A stretch of DNA of 10,095 bases from JBJXGF01 sp046153015. GTDB taxonomy: Bacteria > Actinomycetota > Acidimicrobiia > Acidimicrobiales > CAIXPF01. The stretch covers positions 1 to 10,095 of the forward strand of contig JBJXGF010000030.1 of NCBI GenBank assembly GCA_046153015.1. The letters run 5' to 3'. Position numbers and translations under genes: made by a program. Below the pieces are notes generated by a model. That model was not told where the DNA came from. It ran no database searches and was given only the letters and a program-made list of their open reading frames with translations. Below are positions 6,301-10,095 of the stretch, piece after piece (positions within the stretch are counted from its first letter, which is position 1; every line of letters begins with the position of its first letter).

Positions 6301-7118
6301 GCCGTACCGCCGTCGCCATCCTCGAGCGAGGGCAGGAGCCGTACTGGCTCGGCATCGCCCATTGGGTGATCGCCATCAACCTCGTGCTCCTCGGCGACCT
6401 GGACGGTGCGCTCGGCGAGCTCGACCGGTGCGAACACCAGGCCGAGCTGATCTCGGATCGTCGGCTCGCGGCCTACGCCAGCTTCACCCGCTCCTACGTG
6501 CTGGGCCTCCAGGGCAACGGTGCGGGGGCGCTCGAAGAAGCGCGGCGCGGCGTCGAGCGGGCCGCCGACCCCTACACGGTGCACGGCTGCCGCTGCTTCG
6601 TCGGTCGCGCCCTGTTCGCGGCCGGCGACCCGGGTGCTGCGGTCGCCGAGCTCGGGCCGGCGATCACGTGGCTCCTCGAGTCGGGCCTCGAGCGGCTGGC
6701 CTGGTGGATGTCGAGCTTCATGGCCGAGGCGATGCTCGCCGCCGGCGACCACGAGGGCGCGTACGAACTCGCCACGACGGCGGTCGAGCGCAACGCGACC
6801 AACGGCTTCGGCTTCGGCTCGGCGGAGGCGCAGCGGGTCGTCGCGCGCGCCGTCCTGGCCCGCTCGGAGGTCGCCGGCGTGGACCTCCTCGCCCGATCCG
6901 CTCAGGCGTTCGCGGAGGTCGAGGCCTCCTTCGAGGAGGCCGTGACCCGCGTAGAGCTGGCGCAGCACCTGGTCGGGGCTGGCGAGGTCGACGCAGCCCG
7001 AGCCCAGCTCCAGCGGGCGGCCGCCCGCTTCGAAAGCTGCGGCGTTGCGAGCCGCGCCGAGCACGCTCGGGTCCTCGCCCGCTCCCTACCCCCTTGCGCT
7101 CCTGCCACGCCGCTCTGA
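3354..7118 (+). CDS. BTAD/SARP-type regulator with pseudo-cyclase, STAND ATPase and TPR-like tail
   Basis: A 1254-residue cytoplasmic transcription regulator. Start ATG 3354 is set by TGAGG at 3339-3343 and by the canonical opening MQFAILGALRIVDDDG. Domains: winged helix (about 10-90, with STVYVYVSRLRRLLGRD); BTAD helical domain (about 95-245, with LREGLWSQLIVALYRSGRQA); a class III cyclase-like domain (about 285-430) lacking both metal-binding Asp residues; and a STAND ATPase with Walker A GEAGMGKS at 477-484 and Walker B MLVVVIEDAHW at 594-604. A winged-helix/RHVLTQQVAY region (about 745-800) and Ala-rich TPR-like helices follow to the end. There is no C-terminal LuxR helix-turn-helix, so DNA binding must be N-terminal. 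Regulators of this build are thought to sense a signal through the ATPase/TPR half. Likely targets are its neighbours, by inference. The gene is intact, with codon use typical of high GC. Confidence 0.93.
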   Translation: MQFAILGALRIVDDDGELDLRAPKLRVLLALLLIHGGSPVSLDTIVDALWGDAEPDGAESTVYVYVSRLRRLLGRDLVITGPAGYALRLGPDDVDVGRFEHLVASGRAAARDSRPGDAAQLLGEALRLWRGPALVEFRGWPWAEGTAARLDEMRLGVIEEHIAAELDLGRAAEVVPELEALVTEHPLREGLWSQLIVALYRSGRQADALRAFAALRERLADELGIVPGPALQQLERDVLLQAPGLQLEAPVSAAATVQGQPGSGDDDGDAPSPANRDAVSSGPELGTVLCCRFGGSIPPADLERLASELARRFGGEIAGGHDPAVDVTAVFGAAGSEEDHALRAAAAACAIRRDVEARRHGTVACGLHSGPTGDADSDRATAAHAASLVEVVPAGAVQVSATTAHLLRRRARLEPFDGAVGHDGACRLVSLAGGRSGEAFQLAALSPFVGRHREMERLVDLAQEADAGRGQVVGITGEAGMGKSRLVYELRARLEGQAVRWLEGWAAAYGANVPWFAARPLLVTACGDDAGDDLDVAAVGAAVDQVGGPPEWAALLGDMVDSGRAVEIDQAPGRKARMLDVFRRFLLRVARQRMLVVVIEDAHWCDPTSEELLAGLADSLVDARVLLLVTYRPGYRPPWAGLSYASQIALRPLDGPESLTVARGATGPAALSTQDEQAIVDRADGNPLFVEELARALVSGPGEALPDTLTGVLQASLAGLPEAPKRLLQTAAVLGRSFPSSLLAALWTGPVPLDAAFAELRRRELLYESNSTDDARYVFRHVLTQQVAYTTLSEEPRAGLHTAAAEALERLHAGREDQVEPELAHHWGRSGRSQVAVQWLRRVARTAVRQNAHQEALNVLEEAALHAARLPAQERERELVDVLLAQANSLFLLGRLPELVSRLDAERGSLEATDDPALTGQWHFWLAHAHCLLGHPRDSAAHAAIAARAATVAGDAETLGKTHYVLAVEGLWSSQHRAGAEHGRTAVAILERGQEPYWLGIAHWVIAINLVLLGDLDGALGELDRCEHQAELISDRRLAAYASFTRSYVLGLQGNGAGALEEARRGVERAADPYTVHGCRCFVGRALFAAGDPGAAVAELGPAITWLLESGLERLAWWMSSFMAEAMLAAGDHEGAYELATTAVERNATNGFGFGSAEAQRVVARAVLARSEVAGVDLLARSAQAFAEVEASFEEAVTRVELAQHLVGAGEVDAARAQLQRAAARFESCGVASRAEHARVLARSLPPCAPATPL

Positions 7119-7128
7119 CGCACCCGGC

Positions 7129-7146
7129 GCGGTCTGGTCAGGCCGC
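7129..7146. terminator. Hairpin between convergent genes, possible bidirectional terminator
   Basis: GCGGTCTG and CAGGCCGC form a nearly perfect dyad (one T-G pair) with a very tight loop. It sits between the stop of the regulator (7118) and over the stop of the convergent flavoenzyme (7138-7140). No T-tract follows on either strand. Only 19 bases separate the two stops, so this is the only structure available to stop either transcript. Confidence 0.3.
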
Positions 7147-8334
7147 TGCCATGATCGCAGCGACGCTGTCGGGCGAGAAAAAGTCCTGCACCGGAACGGT
7201 CCCGGCGAGCACACCCCAGAAGCGGTCGATCTGAGCCTGGTTGCCGCGCAGGGCGCCGAACAGCGCCAGCATCTCCGGCGTGGGCGGGTCGAACGGCGCC
7301 AGCTGGCAGGTGAACTCGAACGTCGGCAACGTCGCCTCGTCTCGTCGGCGCTCGAACTGCGCCAACGCGTCCGACAGCGCGCCACCTCCGGCGAGGCCCC
7401 GGTGGATGGCGTCGGCGAGGAGCTCGGCATCCCGGAACGCGTCGCTGATGCCCCGCGCCGTACACGGGTCCTTGAAGCAGCCGGCGTCGCCCACGAGCGC
7501 CCAGCCCGGGCCCCACGGCTTTCGCACCACGTTGGCCGTGGCACCAGTGCACCACCGGTCCTCGCGCTCGCCGGCGGCCACGCGCTCAGCGAGACCGGGG
7601 GCCACCTGGGCGAGCACCGTGCCGTGGTGGGCTGCCACATCACGGCGGGCAGAGGCGTAGCCATCGGCCGCGGCGTTGACGCCGACGAGGGTGAGCCCGT
7701 CGTCTGTGGGGAAGGCGTAGGCACCCATGTGCTCTCGGACGTAGAGCTCGAGCCCGTCGACGGGGACACCACTCCAGTAGGACCACGAGGTCCCCTGGTA
7801 GACGGGTCGCTCGTCACGGACGGGGGCGTCGACCTGACGAGCGACGAGCGAATGGGCACCGTCAGCGCCGACGACAAGGCTGGCACGTTCGACCACCGTC
7901 TCGCCCGCCGGGCCGCGCAGGCGTGCGCCCACCACGCCGCCGTCCTCCACGACCAACCCCTCCAGGGTGCAGCGCTCGCGGAGCGCCACGCCCACCCCGA
8001 CCGCGGCGTCGACCAGCACCTTGTCGAGCAACGCGCGCCTCGGTGCGTGCGCAGCGACCACGGTGCCCGCCGGGGGCGGGGACCCCGTCAAGGCGAACGG
8101 GCCCAGGTCGATCGTGAACCGCTCGATCGGCGGGCACGCCGCCGTCGCCGCCTCGAACAGGCCCCATCGCGCCAGTCGTTCGCCGCCGTCCTGCCAGACG
8201 ACGTGCGTGGACTGAGCATGGTCGCTCGGGAACGTGGCCCGGTCGACCAGCAGCACGTCGTAGCCCTGCCTGGCCAGCAGCATCGCAGTTGGCGAGCCCG
8301 CGCACCGAGCTCCGATGATGATCACGTCGAACAT
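7138..8334 (-). CDS. FAD-dependent monooxygenase / geranylgeranyl-reductase-like oxidoreductase
   Basis: A 398-residue soluble flavoprotein predicted to bind FAD and probably to hydroxylate or reduce an unknown hydrophobic or aromatic substrate using NAD(P)H. The start MFDVIIIGARCAGSPTAMLL is typical. The dinucleotide-binding loop is GARCAG (8-13), a variant of GxGxxG, followed by LLVDRATFPSD (28-38). The GADGAHS (DG) motif is at 156-162, and ALVGDAGCFKDPCTARGISD (279-298) is the GD motif that holds the FAD ribityl chain. There are no membrane segments. An open frame extends upstream of the ATG, but this Met gives the native N-terminus; no good ribosome-binding site precedes it, so a leaderless mRNA is possible. 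It is convergent with the regulator and divergent from the cyclase. The family is clear, the substrate is not. Confidence 0.9.
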   Translation of the reverse strand: MFDVIIIGARCAGSPTAMLLARQGYDVLLVDRATFPSDHAQSTHVVWQDGGERLARWGLFEAATAACPPIERFTIDLGPFALTGSPPPAGTVVAAHAPRRALLDKVLVDAAVGVGVALRERCTLEGLVVEDGGVVGARLRGPAGETVVERASLVVGADGAHSLVARQVDAPVRDERPVYQGTSWSYWSGVPVDGLELYVREHMGAYAFPTDDGLTLVGVNAAADGYASARRDVAAHHGTVLAQVAPGLAERVAAGEREDRWCTGATANVVRKPWGPGWALVGDAGCFKDPCTARGISDAFRDAELLADAIHRGLAGGGALSDALAQFERRRDEATLPTFEFTCQLAPFDPPTPEMLALFGALRGNQAQIDRFWGVLAGTVPVQDFFSPDSVAAIMAAA

Positions 8335-8355
8335 GCCGCCAGCGTCCGCCGGCGA

Positions 8356-8375
8356 CCTTACAGCGGCCTTACAGC
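8356..8375 (-). promoter_or_regulatory. 11-bp-period direct repeat, candidate SARP/BTAD operator
   Basis: On the minus strand GCTGTAAGG occurs twice, start to start 11 bases apart (CCTTACAGC at 8356-8364 and 8367-8375 on the plus strand). SARP-family regulators bind short direct repeats with this one-helical-turn spacing, overlapping the -35 region. The pair is centred about 32 bases upstream of the flavoenzyme ATG, where a -35 box would fall if the mRNA were leaderless. A BTAD regulator is encoded next door. The sequence differs from the TCGAG-type consensus. No clear -10 hexamer is visible between the repeat and the ATG. Confidence 0.45.
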
Positions 8376-8476
8376 AGCGAGCGGGCCGCCAACAGCGTTC
8401 GTCCCCTAGCGGCCGACGCTTGGTGAAAGGCGCTGGAAACGTCGCCATGGCGTGATGGCCCTGCAAGCCGTCACCT

Positions 8477-8482
8477 GAGGAG
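8477..8482 (+). promoter_or_regulatory. Ribosome-binding site that decides the cyclase start
   Basis: GAGGAG at 8477-8482 is a strong Shine-Dalgarno. It is nine bases from ATG 8492 but only three from the in-frame GTG at 8486, so ATG 8492 is the better start. Confidence 0.7.
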
Positions 8483-8491
8483 TTTGTGGCC

Positions 8492-9805
8492 ATGATCTCG
8501 ACACCGTGTGACACCACCGCCATCGCCGTGGTCCTCGTCACCGATCTCGTCGCATCGACGCAGTTGCGGTCCGAGATCGGCGAGGACGCAGCCGACGAGC
8601 TCATCATCCGTGAGCAGTCGCGTGCGGAGGCGATCGTGCAGGCACACGGCGGCGTCCTGGTGAAGGGCCTCGGTGACGGCGTGCTGGCCGTGTTCGACAG
8701 CGCCACAAGAGCGCTCCAGGCGGCCCTGGCCATTCGGGCCGACACCGGTCATCCGATCCGTGCCGGCCTCTCGGTTGGCGAGGTGACGTGGCATCGCGGC
8801 GACTGTTTCGGCAGCGCGGTCATCGAGGCGGCACGGCTGGTCGGTGCCGCTGCGCCCGGTGAGATCCTCGTAGCCGACCAGGCCCGACAGATCGCCCGCG
8901 GCCGCAGCGGCCTGTCCTTCGCCTCGCGTGGGGAGCTCGCGCTCAAGGGACTGCCCCAACCTGTGGCGACATGGTCGCTTCTCGGACGGACCTCTACGGC
9001 CGCGGTCGCCCCCACCTGCCACGGGCCCGTCGAAGCGGAGGCCGATCGACGGCCGGATACGCCGAAGCCTCCCCACTGGGGCCGGTCCCGGGTGGAGGGC
9101 GAGCAACGCCGGCAGGGCCGGTGGCCGGCCGACGGCCACGGCAGGCACCTACCTCCACGTCGGTGCTTGCCCGTTGTCGCGCTGGGCGACGCGGGAATCA
9201 ACTCCTCCAGTGAGATGACCGCCGTGTGCCTGGTCGGCGGGGAAGGTCGCCTTCCGCCAGTCGCGGGAATTCTTTCGTGCGCGTTCCCTCATACGATGCT
9301 GAACCAGTCTCACCATTCGCAGACGGTCGTGGCGATGGGTGCGCTCAGCATGCCACTCGTGGTCGAGGCCGACATGGCTCGACCACGAGATAGCAGCGTC
9401 ACGCTCGACGGTGAAGCCACCCTGCCTACGGGACGGGGAGGAACGGGATCCAGGGGCGAAGGGCTATCAACTGAGCCGCTGGCGTCGTCGCTCAAACACA
9501 CGCAGGTCACACTCCAGTCTGCGCCCGCAGCGCCGCCGTTCAAGTTGTCGGAACGCCTCAGCCGCGCCTCCGGGCATGGTCCGGTCGAACCGATCGCTCT
9601 GCAGCCTGCGGTCCTCTCTCCGACCTACGGGCCGCCAACGAGAGCACGGCCGGTTACAGCAGGCGTGCCGCCATCGATCCGACCGGACGCTGACCCTCGG
9701 CAGCCCGTTGACCCGTCAGACAGCGATCCTCTACCGGCAACCGATGGCGTTGCGGACATGAGGACATACCTCATCGATGAGCGCCGAGAGGCCGTGCAGC
9801 GCTGA
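8492..9805 (+). CDS. Class III adenylate/guanylate cyclase domain protein, C-terminal part doubtful
   Basis: The first 166 residues (to about 8989) are one class III nucleotidyl cyclase domain making cAMP or cGMP from the NTP. VVLVTDLVASTQ carries the first metal Asp (residue 18) and KGLGDGVLAVF the second (Asp 62). CFGSAVIEAARL keeps the Arg (115) but has Ile where the canonical 'VN.AAR' Asn lies; from memory, related actinobacterial short cyclases have Val there. The domain closes with LKGLPQPVATWSLLG. No membrane segment or signal peptide. The frame stays open to TGA 9803-9805, but the remaining 270 residues have no recognisable domain, falling third-position GC after about 9150, a 12-bp inverted repeat and an IS3 motif in another frame. 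The true protein may end early or be truncated. It is divergently transcribed from the flavoenzyme. Confidence 0.75.
   Translation: MISTPCDTTAIAVVLVTDLVASTQLRSEIGEDAADELIIREQSRAEAIVQAHGGVLVKGLGDGVLAVFDSATRALQAALAIRADTGHPIRAGLSVGEVTWHRGDCFGSAVIEAARLVGAAAPGEILVADQARQIARGRSGLSFASRGELALKGLPQPVATWSLLGRTSTAAVAPTCHGPVEAEADRRPDTPKPPHWGRSRVEGEQRRQGRWPADGHGRHLPPRRCLPVVALGDAGINSSSEMTAVCLVGGEGRLPPVAGILSCAFPHTMLNQSHHSQTVVAMGALSMPLVVEADMARPRDSSVTLDGEATLPTGRGGTGSRGEGLSTEPLASSLKHTQVTLQSAPAAPPFKLSERLSRASGHGPVEPIALQPAVLSPTYGPPTRARPVTAGVPPSIRPDADPRQPVDPSDSDPLPATDGVADMRTYLIDERREAVQR
9356..9389. repeat. 12-bp perfect inverted repeat with 10-base loop
   Basis: CTCGTGGTCGAG (9356-9367) and CTCGACCACGAG (9378-9389) are exact reverse complements separated by GCCGACATGG. 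The structure lies in the doubtful 3' part of the cyclase frame. No T-run follows, so a classic terminator is unlikely. It may be an element end, a recombination or operator site, or a transcription-stopping hairpin of the GC type. Confidence 0.6.
9468..9524 (+). pseudogene. IS3-family transposase C-terminal scrap
   Basis: In a frame different from the cyclase frame, LSRWRRRSNTRRSHSSLRPQ matches the closing motif of IS3-type OrfB, 'I..WRR.YNT.RPHSSLGYR', with the Tyr and Pro both changed to Ser. Only about 19 residues are convincing, and the flanking residues do not extend the match. It suggests that an IS3 element once ended here and decayed, and that the overlapping cyclase tail is not authentic coding sequence. 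Confidence 0.45.
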
Positions 9806-10093
9806 ATTGCGGTCATCGAGGGCGGCGTGGACCCATTCGTCGGTCCGACGATGATGACCGGCGACGAGGACCTCGCGCCGCGGACGTCCCCGAAGTGCTG
9901 CAGTCTCGCCGTTTCGCAGGCCTGCAAGGTGAATGGAACCGCACGCACAGGGGAGGTTCGTCCTCGCCGAGGTTGCCCGGTAGTCCGTGGAACTTGATGG
10001 CGGTGGTCCTCCGCCTCGGTCTGCCCGGTGGGGCAGGCTCGAGGTCGTTGTACCAGTCGAACGTCGAGGAAGAGGACCACCGTCGTGTTGAAG
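9731..10093 (-). pseudogene. Frame-split coding-like stretch, function unknown
   Basis: On the minus strand the frame entering from the right edge reads TFDWYNDLEPAPPGRPRRRT and then IKFHGLPGNLGEDEPPLCVR, with G/C at most third positions. Further on, a second frame reads REVLVAGHHRRTDEWVHAAL and DDRNSALHGLSALIDEV and ends PHVRNAIGCR before TAG at 9731-9733. Neither frame has an ATG or GTG start inside the window, so a gene entering from the right with one frameshift is the simplest reading. I do not recognise the product, and both stretches may be chance. Confidence 0.25.
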
Positions 10094-10095
10094 TC

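Noticed and set aside
5867..7234. 455-codon plus-strand frame overlapping the regulator's 3' half
   Set aside because: A frame-shifted shadow, almost all Arg/Gly/Pro/Ala. The regulator frame is continuous and domain-bearing.
7045..8409. 454-codon plus-strand frame opposite the flavoenzyme
   Set aside because: Antisense shadow. The minus strand has clear FAD motifs.
8443..8452. Perfect palindrome CGCCATGGCG before the cyclase
   Set aside because: Ten bases of GC-rich palindrome are expected by chance in such DNA, and nothing else supports an operator.
8335..8745. N-terminal extension of the flavoenzyme to an upstream Met
   Set aside because: The extension would run antisense through the cyclase domain, and MFDVIIIGAR is the normal family N-terminus.
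1..10095. CRISPR arrays, tRNA and rRNA genes
   Set aside because: No regularly spaced repeats, no cloverleaf-like sequence with a TTCGA-type arm in context, and no rRNA motifs were seen.

Overview
The window is GC-rich DNA, most likely from an actinobacterium. Three lines point that way: very high third-position GC in the intact genes, a BTAD/SARP-type regulator with a STAND ATPase, and insertion-sequence remnants that read like actinobacterial IS21, IS110, IS30 and IS3 members. Genus cannot be fixed from the sequence alone.

Layout. Bases 1-3250 are a graveyard of mobile DNA with no intact gene: a possible excisionase-type helix-turn-helix scrap; an IS21 IstB gene broken into a C-terminal piece (minus strand) lying head to head against its N-terminal piece (plus strand); a decayed IS110 element that enters istB just after the Walker A codons and still carries about 270 noncoding bases upstream of its transposase; an IS30 scrap; two separate serine-recombinase scraps; and an IS3 OrfB scrap. 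Every one is truncated or frameshifted.

Bases 3252-8990 form the living core. A possible 29-codon leader ORF with a strong Shine-Dalgarno contains a perfect hairpin and ends in the ribosome-binding site of a 1254-residue regulator (3354-7118). That regulator is built as winged helix + BTAD + degenerate class III cyclase-like domain + STAND ATPase + TPR-like tail. Convergent to it, 19 bases away, is a FAD-dependent monooxygenase/reductase (7138-8334, minus). Divergent from that is a stand-alone class III nucleotidyl cyclase domain (8492 to about 8990, plus). The 157-base divergent promoter region carries a 9-mer direct repeat of 11-bp period, the spacing expected of a SARP/BTAD binding site. 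A reasonable inference is that the large regulator controls the flavoenzyme and perhaps the cyclase.

Bases 8990-10095 look decayed again. The cyclase frame stays open to 9805, but the sequence there contains a 12-bp perfect inverted repeat and, in another frame, an IS3 transposase C-terminal motif. The last 360 bases hold a frame-split minus-strand coding-like stretch that I could not identify. No tRNA, rRNA or CRISPR array was seen.
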